Positions 24,283-33,262 of a DNA stretch of 33,361 nucleotides are shown piece by piece. Each line of letters begins with the position of its first letter. Position 1 is the stretch's first letter. The stretch spans positions 1-33,361 of the forward strand of contig CANMPP010000013.1 in the NCBI GenBank assembly GCA_947499735.1. Direction: 5' to 3'. The position numbers and the translations under genes are program-made. The notes under the pieces were generated by a model. It was not told the origin of the DNA, did no database searches, and saw nothing but the letters and a program-made list of their open reading frames with translations. This stretch comes from an uncultured Pelagimonas sp. (GTDB lineage: Bacteria; Pseudomonadota; Alphaproteobacteria; Rhodobacterales; Rhodobacteraceae).

Positions 24283-24326
24283 ATCCAACTTTCTCGTATC
24301 TAAGGTGCGCGAAAGTTGGATTTTTT
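24283..24326 (+). terminator. Rho-independent terminator between repABC and the defence island
   Basis: ATCCAACTTTC pairs perfectly with GAAAGTTGGAT (11 bp, 17-nt loop) and is followed by TTTTT. It ends a rightward transcript that starts somewhere upstream of 24283. Confidence 0.8.
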
Positions 24327-24660
24327 GATCCGCCTCGTGAAGAACTCAATAGACCGCCGATTATTTTTTCTACTCAATGCGCAAGTCTTATCGTGCGGTG
24401 TGTCGCCACGTCTATTGTCTTTGTGAGTGGGACAGGGGGCATCAGAGGCTCTTTACCTTTAATCGGTGACGAATGCTCTCATTCAGTTGCTGGTTGCTAT
24501 GCGAGATCAGCAGAAAACCCGTGAAGATGAACATCTTACTTTACGTGCAATTACACAGCATAAAGAACGTGTATACAAACGACAAACTTTACGTCTAAAT
24601 GGACGTATCTTCATACGCGTAAAGCACCACCAACTACTTTAGAAAAGCAACCTTCCTATC
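24327..24660. other. Gene-free leader region of the defence island
   Basis: No gene is seen. CTTTACGT occurs near 24538 and near 24588. The second copy can pair with CGTAAAG (about 24622), and ACGTC/GACGT forms an inner stem. These may be regulatory sites for the wHTH-Fic gene that follows. No confident -35/-10 pair was found. Confidence 0.4.
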
Positions 24661-26171
24661 ATGGCGACCCCAAATGAAAAACTTGCAGCCTCGCTCGAGC
24701 TTCTAAAGGAGCGACAAGCGGAACATGGCAACGTCATTCGAAGCGGGGAGCTTAGCCGGACCCACCGAGAGAGGCTCAAGAAAAATGGTTTCCTAACAGA
24801 TGTCATTTTGGGATGGCTGATCGTGACTCGACCTTCTGGTACACATCATTCTGGGACTTCTGTCGTCGGTACTGCCACGAACGCTATGGCGTGGAGTGGT
24901 GCTTCTCGTCCGAGCAATCTTTACTTTTGCATGCCGAAAGCACCCACATTCCGAAGCAAGTGATCGTTTGGACTCCCAAGGGGTCTGGCAACAACACGGT
25001 GCTGCCGTTCGACACGTCGCTGTACGATCTCAAGAAGGACCTGCCTTCGAAGAGCGACATCGTCACAAAAGATGGGCTGTTCATTCTCACTGTTGAAGCG
25101 GCTCTCATTAACGTCCCCGAAGTATTCTACCGTTCCTACGAAATGGAAGCACAAATTGTCTTGAGCGGTTTGAGGAATACAGGTCCCTTGCTTGTCAAAT
25201 TGCTCGACGGTGGGCACGTTTTGGCCGCAGGGCGGATTGCGGGTGCGTTGCGTCGCGTTGGGCGCGACAATGAGGCCGACACAATTCTCAAGAAGATGAA
25301 GGCCGCTGACTACGATGTCCGGGAAAGGAACCCGTTTCTAGATGGTGCCCGCGTGATGCCCCTCGAAGTGGGCAGCTCGCCACTTGCGGCTCGGATCAAT
25401 GCAGCGTGGGACACACATCGCGACGCCATTCTAGACATATTTCCTGACGAACCAGGTATGCCTGCCGACAAAGAAACATATTTGGCGGTGATCGACGACA
25501 TCTACGTTAACGATGCCTATCACTCACTGTCTATAGAAGGCTATTCCGTCACCACAGAGTTGATCGAGCAAGTGCGGCAGGGGTCCTTCGACCCTCTTGG
25601 GAATGTGGAGCACAAGAAGGATGTCGATGCGCTTGCGGCCCGCGGTTACTGGCAAGCCTTTCAATCCGTTCGGGCGTCGATAGAAAGAATACTAACGGGC
25701 GAGTCGGCAGGGCAGGGGGCCAGACAAGATCATGATAATTGGTATGAGGAGCTATTCCGGCCGTCTGTGACGGCTGGTATCGTGAAGGCTGGCGCATTGG
25801 CTGGCTACCGAAATCATCCAGTGTATCTGCGGGGATCACGTCACACGCCGCCGCGCGTGGAAGCTATTGCCGACGGTATGGAGACCCTGTTCAAAAGACT
25901 CGAGAATGAAGATTCCGCAGCGGTTCGCGCTGTTCTTGGGCACTGGCTACTCGGTTACATCCACCCCTATCCCGACGGAAACGGGCGCATGGCACGTTTT
26001 TTGATGAACGCAATGTTTGCATCCGGGGGCTACCCGTGGACCGTTATCGATGTCGAGCATCGAGCAGCATATATGTCTGCCTTGGAGTCGGCGAGTGTTG
26101 GGGGCGACATCGTTCCGTTCGCAAAACTGATGGAGGATCGAATGCAATGGTCAACTTCTCTTTCCCAGTGA
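24661..26171 (+). pseudogene. wHTH-Fic family protein, frameshifted near the N-terminus
   Basis: The first frame (from 24661) gives an AbiEi-like winged-helix start: ERQAEHGNVIRSGELSRTHR, then RLKKNGFLTDVILGWLIVTR. At about 24825-24840 the sense moves to another frame, which continues DSTFWYTSFWDFCRRYCHER to the stop at 26171. A small deletion there explains the shift. The catalytic part is intact: the inhibitory helix motif S-L-S-I-E-G and the Fic loop HPYPDGNGRMARFLMN with its catalytic His. Fic enzymes transfer AMP or related groups from nucleotides to protein side chains. An ATG at 24813 could still give a 452-aa Fic protein lacking the DNA-binding domain. It stands directly before the Shango operon. 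Confidence 0.75.
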
Positions 26172-26422
26172 GCTATTTGACCTGTTAGTTTGGGCACTTG
26201 GACAGAAAAGTAGGAAATTTGCACTGCCTTCGGGACCCCATGTAAATCGGATCATTGAGATGGTTATATCTCAAGCGCGGAAGTTCTTTTGAAGGAGAGC
26301 ACCTAACCGAAGACATTTTCGAACGGTATTTGAAAATCGCTGAGATTTGTGTTTCTACTTTAGCGATAGTGATTGCATCAAAAACCTCACAAACTAAAGT
26401 AATTCGTAAGAGGGTTTCGTTA

Positions 26423-28954
26423 ATGTCATCAATACTAAAGCTTTTTCGAGTTCTATTTTTTTACGCGCTCTATTTTTTGTTGTGCATGGTTGCCGTAGTG
26501 ACCGTGCTGCAAGGCTGGCCCGTTGGCGGTCAAATGCTCTTTGCCTTCGGCTTACCTATCGTTTTGGTCTGGTGGCAAGAAAAGAGACGATCTCGAAAAG
26601 TGGTAGCCAAAGTGCTTGCAGCGGAAAGCACAAACACAAGAGTAACTCAAACCGAGCCAGTGACCCGCGTAAGGGCCCACGAAAAATGCATCGAACGTGA
26701 GCGAGAGAGAACTCGCGAAGCAAATGCTATTCAATCATCGTCGACAGCGCCGCCCAAACCACCAAAACAGGACTACGCGGAAATCGTGCGTGCCGGCCAG
26801 TCTGCGGCACCAGCACTTTCGGCAATTGCAAAGCGGTATGAGAACCCGCGGCCAACAGCACACAAGCCGCAAACGAATTCACGTAAAAATGGCTGGATAC
26901 CAGCGACAGAGACCGCGACCGTTGCTGCGCGAGATATTGGCGGAATGGTCTATGTCGGCACGCCGCCATTGCTTATTCACCATGGCTATCGCGACAAATG
27001 TAGGGCCTACATCGACCCTTCTCTCTCCGTCGCGAGGACAGGGGACGATAGGGCAGGGGAGGGCATGTCATACTGGCCTGGGTATTCTGACATTTCAGCA
27101 CGAAGCAGGGCGACCTATCTTGAATGGTTGGCAAGTGGCCGGTCTGACCCATCCTATGATCCGGGCTACATGTTCTTGTATTTTTACGGGCTAGAACGTC
27201 GATTTTTCGTCGATCAATCCAACATTGATGCCAAGGATATCATCGCCGAAGTTCGCAGATTGATTTCCGTCTATCCCGAAAACCATTCGGTGAAGCGATA
27301 CTTGGGAGAATTTCTTGATATCGCGACACTTGCCGAAACTGAGTTTGAGGCGCTAGAGCCGATCTTTGAACGCCAGGGTTGGGAGCTTCCTTTTTCGCTG
27401 AAGTATGCGATTGGCGCGCGTCTTGATAAGGGAGAAAACCTGAGCGCGGACTGGGTTCTGAGCTGGTTGATGTGCCATCCAGAAAGCCATTTGCGCACGC
27501 CAGCAACGCGGTGCCGTGATGAATTCTTGGCGTTGTTCAAAATCCGATTTGAGGATCGCTTTCCCAGTGGCCTAAAGGTCAGCAAGCCGCGCAAACATCT
27601 CAAAGCCACCTATCGCGCAGCCTCAAGCGAGTTTGAAGGAACTCTCAATCCGACAGCCGATGGCAAACCCGTTCCTGATATCTCCGGCTTGCGAAAGCCG
27701 GTCGAGATTGCGCAGGAAGTTGCAGATGAAGTCATAGACGACCTTGATAAGCTGAGCCGCTATCTTGGTCGGAACCCCGAGGGCAGGGGAAGCATCGAAG
27801 CGCACGCCCTTTTGCCACTAGATCTGTGGACCCTGTTCCCGTCGACAGAAATGGAAGCGCTGAAAGAGTGGGCGAGGGGGATCATGCAGAGCGGCGGACT
27901 TATTCCGCTGGCCGACGTGATCGAAAAGCTCGAAGGACAGCGCAGTACGAAAATTGGAAAGCGACAGCTAACAGGGGCGGCAGATGCTTTGGCGCGTCTT
28001 GGATTTGGGCTCGCACCTGATGCGCGCTTTGCGCTGCGCTCACCCAAGCCGGAAGAGCCTGTGGTTCTGTTTGATCTCGGCGAGCAGATCGAAAAGCTGG
28101 AAGATGTTTCGGCAAGCTATCAGACCGCGTTGATGGAGTTGGTTCTTGCCTCGTTTGTTGCCCATGCTGACGGGCGTATCGCCGAAGCTGAACGCAAAGC
28201 GTTGGAGACCCAAGTTGCATCTGTTGAGGGGCTGAGTGAGCAAGAGCGGTACCGGCTTCAGGCAAATATGGTATGGTTCCTTGCTGTGCCGCCTGACATG
28301 ACGCTGCTGCGCCGTAAACTCAAAGATGTTGGTGTAGAAAACCAAAAGGCGATGCGTGCGGCCTTGGTGGGTGCGGCACACGCCGATGGTGTCATCCAAT
28401 CCGAAGAAGTCGCCAGCATCGAAAAAGTATACAAGGCACTGGGTCTTGATCCTTCACTTGCCTATTCCGACCTTCACGCTGGAGAGATTGCAGACGCGCC
28501 ACGCACTGTTCGTGCGGCCCAGCCGGGCAATTCTGGAGAGGCCATTCCTGAACGACAAAAGGAAATCGGGCCAGTACTGGATGCATCGCGAATTGCGGCT
28601 ATTAGATCAGATACAGCGCGGGTGTCTTCTGTCCTTGGGCAGATATTTGAAGCCGAGGAAGAAGCAGAAGAGGGCAGGGACTCCAAGGATGTAACTCTGT
28701 TTGCTGGGCTAGATGCAAAACATGGGGCACTACTGTTAGATTTGGTGGGTCAAGAGAACTGGACCGAGGACGCGTTCGAACAGCTTTGTGGGAAGCATGG
28801 ATTGATGCCGTCTGGTGCATTGGAGGCCGTCAACGAGTGGGCCTTTGAAACTCATGATGAAGCCTTGCTGGACGAGTATGATGGATATGACGTGTCTCCG
28901 GAAATTGCGGATGCGGTAAAACAAAAATTAGAAGGGGAGGAGCATCATGTCTAA
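26423..28954 (+). CDS. sngA: Shango SngA-like TerB-domain protein
   Basis: The product is 843 aa from the ATG at 26423 (AGAGGG upstream); a TTG at 26255 would add 56 residues. Residues 6-50 hold two membrane helices, then a charged, Pro-rich linker (about 52-160). A TerB_N domain starts near 170 (DIGGMVYVGTPPLLIHHGYR and the WPGYSDISARSRATYLEWLA signature). The TerB helical domain is at about 565-680 (VLASFVAHADGRIAEAERKA and LVGAAHADGVIQSEEV, both with the His-Ala-Asp-Gly metal-binding type repeat). A TerB_C-like, acidic end lies at about 720-843. TerB, ATPase and helicase in this order is the Shango anti-phage system. SngA probably anchors the complex at the inner membrane or senses damage. 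It overlaps sngB by 8 nt. Confidence 0.85.
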   Translation: MSSILKLFRVLFFYALYFLLCMVAVVTVLQGWPVGGQMLFAFGLPIVLVWWQEKRRSRKVVAKVLAAESTNTRVTQTEPVTRVRAHEKCIERERERTREANAIQSSSTAPPKPPKQDYAEIVRAGQSAAPALSAIAKRYENPRPTAHKPQTNSRKNGWIPATETATVAARDIGGMVYVGTPPLLIHHGYRDKCRAYIDPSLSVARTGDDRAGEGMSYWPGYSDISARSRATYLEWLASGRSDPSYDPGYMFLYFYGLERRFFVDQSNIDAKDIIAEVRRLISVYPENHSVKRYLGEFLDIATLAETEFEALEPIFERQGWELPFSLKYAIGARLDKGENLSADWVLSWLMCHPESHLRTPATRCRDEFLALFKIRFEDRFPSGLKVSKPRKHLKATYRAASSEFEGTLNPTADGKPVPDISGLRKPVEIAQEVADEVIDDLDKLSRYLGRNPEGRGSIEAHALLPLDLWTLFPSTEMEALKEWARGIMQSGGLIPLADVIEKLEGQRSTKIGKRQLTGAADALARLGFGLAPDARFALRSPKPEEPVVLFDLGEQIEKLEDVSASYQTALMELVLASFVAHADGRIAEAERKALETQVASVEGLSEQERYRLQANMVWFLAVPPDMTLLRRKLKDVGVENQKAMRAALVGAAHADGVIQSEEVASIEKVYKALGLDPSLAYSDLHAGEIADAPRTVRAAQPGNSGEAIPERQKEIGPVLDASRIAAIRSDTARVSSVLGQIFEAEEEAEEGRDSKDVTLFAGLDAKHGALLLDLVGQENWTEDAFEQLCGKHGLMPSGALEAVNEWAFETHDEALLDEYDGYDVSPEIADAVKQKLEGEEHHV

Positions 28955-30254
28955 ATTGAAGCCACGTGAGCGCGATGCAATTGTTCAGGCGTTGCGGGCA
29001 GGGGTCGTGCCAAAATTGGGCCTTCGTCACATCCAAGTCGGTCGCGTTCGCGAGATCGAAGAACTTGTGAAGGACATGGAGCGCATCGCGGATGGCGGCT
29101 CCGCCATCCGTTTTGTTATCGGGGAATATGGGTCTGGCAAAACCTTCTTTATGAATCTGATCCGTCTGGTAGCTTTAGAAAAAGGGCTAGTGGTGATGTT
29201 CGCTGATCTTGCACCTGACAGACGTATTCATGCGACTGGAGGACAGGCACGGGGCCTATACGCGGAGATGGCGCGCAACCTGTCGACACGCACAAAGCCC
29301 GATGGTGGTGCCTTGGCCAGTGTGGTTGAGCGGTTTGTCAGCCAAGCGCACCGAGACGCTGAGGAAAAGGACGTGCCTACGGGCACCATCATTCGCGAGC
29401 GCTTGGGCCATTTTGAAGAACTCACTGGCGGTTTTGAATTTGCAGAGGTCATTCGCCGGTATTGGGAAGGCCATGAAAACGGGGATGAAGAACTTAAGTC
29501 GGCAGCACTTCGTTGGCTGAGGGGAGAATTCGCAACCCGCACGGATGCGCGCAAAGCACTTGGCGTGCGCACGATTGTCGATGATGCGAGCGTTTACGAT
29601 CATTTCAAGCTTATGTCGGCATTTGTGTGCGAGGCGGGTTACAAAGGGCTACTTGTCGGCCTTGATGAAATGGTGAACCTGTTCAAGCTGACATCGTCCC
29701 AAGCGCGCAATGCGAACTACGAGCAGATTCTTCGGATTCTGAACGACGTACTTCAGGGCAGTGCCGAGAATCTTGGGTTTCTCATGGGAGGCACGCCAGA
29801 GTTTTTGATGAACACGCGCCGTGGGCTTTATAGCTATGAGGCCTTGCAATCGCGATTAGCGGAAAACACTTTCGCCCGCGATGGGCTCGTCGATTTGTCG
29901 GGGCCGGTTGTGCGGCTGGCCAGCCTGACGCCGGAAGATCTGTTTGTTCTGTTGGCCAATGTCAGACGCGTGATGCAGGATGATGAAACTGCCTTGCCGG
30001 ATACAGCGCTGGAAGCCTTTATGAACCATTGCTCTGATCGGATTGGGGAAGCCTATTTCAGGACGCCGCGCAATACCGTCACTGCTTTTGTGAATTTGCT
30101 GTCCGTGCTGGAGCAAAATCCAGACGTTGAATGGAGTGACCTGATCGAGAAAATCGACGTCTCAGAAGACCGAGGCGAGGATATGAGCGAAGTAGAGGAA
30201 ACGACTGGTGCTCAACCTAATGGTGACGACGATTTGATCAGCTTCAAGCTCTGA
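28947..30254 (+). CDS. sngB: Shango SngB-like ATPase (DUF2791/BrxD-like)
   Basis: This is a 435-aa P-loop ATPase. Walker A is GEYGSGKT (residues 59-66) and Walker B is GLLVGLDEM (Asp240, Glu241). Around them, MGGTPEFLMNTRRGLYSYEAL and the Arg-rich SRLAEN segment are typical of the DUF2791 group, which also includes BREX BrxD. The start, AIVQALRAGVVPKLGLRHIQVGR, matches the BrxD-like N-terminus. It is the middle gene of the operon, overlapping sngA by 8 nt and lying 9 nt before sngC. No BREX core gene (pglZ, pglX, brxC) is present, which argues for Shango rather than a BREX remnant. It probably loads or drives the helicase. Confidence 0.87.
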   Translation: MSKLKPRERDAIVQALRAGVVPKLGLRHIQVGRVREIEELVKDMERIADGGSAIRFVIGEYGSGKTFFMNLIRLVALEKGLVVMFADLAPDRRIHATGGQARGLYAEMARNLSTRTKPDGGALASVVERFVSQAHRDAEEKDVPTGTIIRERLGHFEELTGGFEFAEVIRRYWEGHENGDEELKSAALRWLRGEFATRTDARKALGVRTIVDDASVYDHFKLMSAFVCEAGYKGLLVGLDEMVNLFKLTSSQARNANYEQILRILNDVLQGSAENLGFLMGGTPEFLMNTRRGLYSYEALQSRLAENTFARDGLVDLSGPVVRLASLTPEDLFVLLANVRRVMQDDETALPDTALEAFMNHCSDRIGEAYFRTPRNTVTAFVNLLSVLEQNPDVEWSDLIEKIDVSEDRGEDMSEVEETTGAQPNGDDDLISFKL

Positions 30255-30263
30255 GCCTCGAGG

Positions 30264-32447
30264 ATGAGTAGCGCCTTTGACCAACTTGCCCGCCCCGTCC
30301 AGAAGTGGATCAGACAGCAGGGTTGGCGTGAGCTGCGCGACATTCAGGTGCGTGCAATTCGGACTATTTACGAAACTGACAACGACCTCATCGTCGCGGC
30401 ATCGACAGCTGGTGGCAAAACAGAGGCCGCATTTTTCCCACTGATCTCTCAGGTGCTGGATGCACCGGCAGAGGGTGGCGGATTTGACGTGCTGTACATC
30501 GGGCCACTCAAAGCGCTGATCACGGATCAGGCAGGGAGGTTGGAAGGCATCTGCCAAGAGGCGGAACTTCCAGTGGTGCCGTGGCACGGCGATGTGTCGC
30601 AATCAGTCAAAACGCGCGCGATGAAAAATCCCAAAGGGATTTTGCTCATCACGCCAGAGTCGCTGGAGGCATTGTTCGTCCGTCGGGGCCTGGAAATCAC
30701 GCGCCTGTTCGGTGCAACCCGAGCTGTGGTGATCGATGAATTGCACACTGTGCTCGATAGTGAGCGTGGGGTGCAATTGCGATCCCTGCTAACACGTCTT
30801 GAGTTGGCAATCAAAAGGCCCATCCGCCGGATTGGACTATCTGCGACGCTTGGGGATATGGACCTCGCCCGCGCTTATCTGCGGCCTGACAATGCGGAAC
30901 ACGTTACATTGATCGAAGCAGACGGCGGAGAAGCGGAACTGAAACTCCAGCTGCGTGGATATCTTTCCGGTGGAGAAGACAACAACACCCCATCTGCCAC
31001 AGACGCTGTCGCAGCGCATTTGTTCGAGCATCTACGTGGAAGTGACAATCTTGTGTTTGCCGGTGCCCGTCAACGTGTTGAAATTTACGCAGACCGACTG
31101 CGCAATCTTTGCGAACAAGAGCATCTTCCCCAAGAGTTTTACCCGCACCATGCCAGCCTTTCACGCGATCACCGCGATTTTGTTGAACGGCGCCTGAAAG
31201 ACAGCAGTAAACCGACCACAGCTGTCTGCACGTCCACACTAGAGCTTGGCATCGACATCGGCGATGTGACCTGTGTCGCCCAAATTGGCGCACCCTTCAC
31301 CGTCGCAGCCTTGCGGCAGCGATTGGGACGTTCAGGACGTCGGGAGGGTCAGCCAGCCATCCTTCGACAATACGCGGTAGAAACGAGGCTGACTTTGGAT
31401 AGCAGCTTTGTGGATCGTCTGAGACTAGGCCTGATCCGGTCGATTGCGATGATTGATCTGTTGTTGGAGGGCTGGTGTGAACCACCGAAGCCGCAGGCGC
31501 TGCATCTGTCGACACTTGTGCATCAGATCCTATCCGTAATCGCACAGCGGGGAGGGGCACCCGCAAATATTCTATACAGCGTGCTGTGTCGCGAAGGTCC
31601 GTTTCGGCAGATCACCACAGCAATGTTCACTGATGTGCTGCGCGCGCTCGGTCATCCTGAAACTGGCTTGATAGAGCAAACGGACGGGGGTTTGTTGCTC
31701 TTGGGCCAAAACGGAGAGCGGCTAGTCGAGCATTATAGCTTCTATGCGGTTTTTAAGACGCCCGAAGAATACAGGCTGGTTTCAAACGGTCGGGATCTTG
31801 GGACATTGCCAATCGACAACATCCTCTCACCTGGGATGATGCTCATCTTTTCCGGGCGTCGTTGGCTGGTTCAGGAAATCCATGATCGCGAAAAGGTAAT
31901 TATGGTCAAACCCGCCAAAGCAGGTGTACCGCCTGTGTTCGGAGGTGACCCTGGTGAGATCCATGACAAGGTAATCGCGCGCATGTTCGAGGTGTTGGAG
32001 GGAGATACCAAGCCCCTCTACATGGACGCGAATGCGCTCGGTATGCTTGAGGAGGCGCGGCTGAACTATGTGCAGATGGGATTTGTTAACACGTCGCTTG
32101 TCAATTTAGGCGAAGAAACCTCAATCATCGCAACACGAGTAGGGACATTGAAAACAACAACCTTGGCACTTGCGCTGAGAGGGTTTGGGTTTTCTGTCGA
32201 ACAATATGATGGCTTCCTTCAAGTGGAAGCGGGGGACGATACCCCGCCACTAACCGAGGTTCTCAAGAGGATTGGAGAGGGTGAAGACGTCGATCTATTT
32301 GCAGGCGCTGGCAACCTGTTGACTGAGAAGCTTCACCCTTATTTGACTCGCGAATTGTTAGAGCTGGATGCGATTTCATCACGACTGGAACCCAACCAAC
32401 TTTCCATATTGGTCAAGGGGTTTAGCACAATGAAGATATCGTGCTGA
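30264..32447 (+). CDS. sngC: Shango SngC-like DEAD/DEAH-box helicase (Lhr/BrxHI-like)
   Basis: The product is 727 aa. The Q-like start IRQQGWRELRDIQVRAI is followed by Walker A STAGGKT (47-53), motif Ia PLKALITDQ, motif Ib TPESLEALF, motif II DELH (158-161), motif III SATLGD, motif IV LVFAGARQRVE, motif V TSTLELGIDIGDV and motif VI QRLGRSGRR. The motor is therefore complete. The C-terminal 320 residues form a helical and beta region as in Lhr-type helicases of defence systems. It is predicted to unwind or translocate on phage DNA together with SngB. It is the last gene of the tightly packed sngABC operon and no damage is seen. Confidence 0.9.
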   Translation: MSSAFDQLARPVQKWIRQQGWRELRDIQVRAIRTIYETDNDLIVAASTAGGKTEAAFFPLISQVLDAPAEGGGFDVLYIGPLKALITDQAGRLEGICQEAELPVVPWHGDVSQSVKTRAMKNPKGILLITPESLEALFVRRGLEITRLFGATRAVVIDELHTVLDSERGVQLRSLLTRLELAIKRPIRRIGLSATLGDMDLARAYLRPDNAEHVTLIEADGGEAELKLQLRGYLSGGEDNNTPSATDAVAAHLFEHLRGSDNLVFAGARQRVEIYADRLRNLCEQEHLPQEFYPHHASLSRDHRDFVERRLKDSSKPTTAVCTSTLELGIDIGDVTCVAQIGAPFTVAALRQRLGRSGRREGQPAILRQYAVETRLTLDSSFVDRLRLGLIRSIAMIDLLLEGWCEPPKPQALHLSTLVHQILSVIAQRGGAPANILYSVLCREGPFRQITTAMFTDVLRALGHPETGLIEQTDGGLLLLGQNGERLVEHYSFYAVFKTPEEYRLVSNGRDLGTLPIDNILSPGMMLIFSGRRWLVQEIHDREKVIMVKPAKAGVPPVFGGDPGEIHDKVIARMFEVLEGDTKPLYMDANALGMLEEARLNYVQMGFVNTSLVNLGEETSIIATRVGTLKTTTLALALRGFGFSVEQYDGFLQVEAGDDTPPLTEVLKRIGEGEDVDLFAGAGNLLTEKLHPYLTRELLELDAISSRLEPNQLSILVKGFSTMKISC

Positions 32448-32500
32448 TTTTCGTATCTTTCCTTGGGAGTTATCACGCCTTAAGGTTTAACAACCTATAG

Positions 32501-33262
32501 ATGAAAAGTTTTTTAATGATCGAAGAAGCTCCAACCTTAATCTCGCCAACCGATGCGGCCTTGTTAAGCTTAAGCCCAGAAATCGATATTGTTTTCCTAC
32601 ACGGTTTGGCCGGTGACCGCTTCAGCACTTGGACAAACTCGGAGGGAGAATTTTGGCCACAAATCATCGCTGATATGTTTGCTAATTGTCGCGTTTACAC
32701 CTGCGGTTTCAAATCATCCAAATTATCCAGCCTGAAGACCGGTGAGGGCGCATCCATCATGGATTTGGGCAGCATGATCGCGGATGGGCTTATCTGTCGT
32801 GAGGTTCTGGCTCCGAAAATTTTGTTCATCTGTCACAGTCTGGGCGGGCTTGTTGTTAAGCAGATGATCCGTAAATGCAGTGACTCTGCTGACAAGGATT
32901 TCAACGAGCTTGGACGTTCATGTGTTGGTGTGGCCTTTCTCGCGACGCCGCATCAAGGCTCAAAGCTCGCATCGACACTCAATACCATTCTGTCAAATGG
33001 TGCCAGCAAGCAACTCGCCCAGCTTACCGAAAGCGAGGAGGAACTTTTCGATCTTAACGAGTATTTCCGAACCCACGCAGTGCGTAAGGAAATCTCGGTT
33101 AAGTCATTTTATGAAACGGAGAAAACGTGGGGCGTCCAAGTTGTTGATAAGGTCAGTGGGAATCCTGGCGTATTTGGAAGTGACCCAATTGGCGTCGAAG
33201 GTGATCATATCACCATTTGCAAACCTGTTGGCCTAGGGTCAGGATTCATAACCAATATATGA
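32501..33262 (+). pseudogene. SERAC1-like alpha/beta hydrolase, cut by the IS
   Basis: The N-terminal 245 residues come from the original gene. The oxyanion strand is DIVFLHGLAGDRF (about 29-40), the nucleophile elbow CHSLGG carries Ser113, the lid region GVAFLATPHQGSKLA follows, and the catalytic His is His236 in VEGDHITICKP. The triad is essentially complete and the fold resembles lipase/esterase domains of SERAC1/PGAP1 type. These often form the effector part of bacterial NLR-like or other defence proteins. From 33236 the sequence is IS DNA, so the last residues before the TGA at 33260-33262 are foreign. The missing end may be the frame at 78-323. It lies 53 bp after sngC, same strand. Confidence 0.75.

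Noticed and set aside
26423-28954. Tellurite resistance function
   Set aside because: TerB domains alone do not show it; no TerC, TerD or TerZ gene is near, and the ATPase and helicase partners point to phage defence.
28947-32447. BREX remnant (brxD plus brxHI)
   Set aside because: No pglZ, pglX or brxC is present, and the operon begins with a TerB protein, which is the Shango order.
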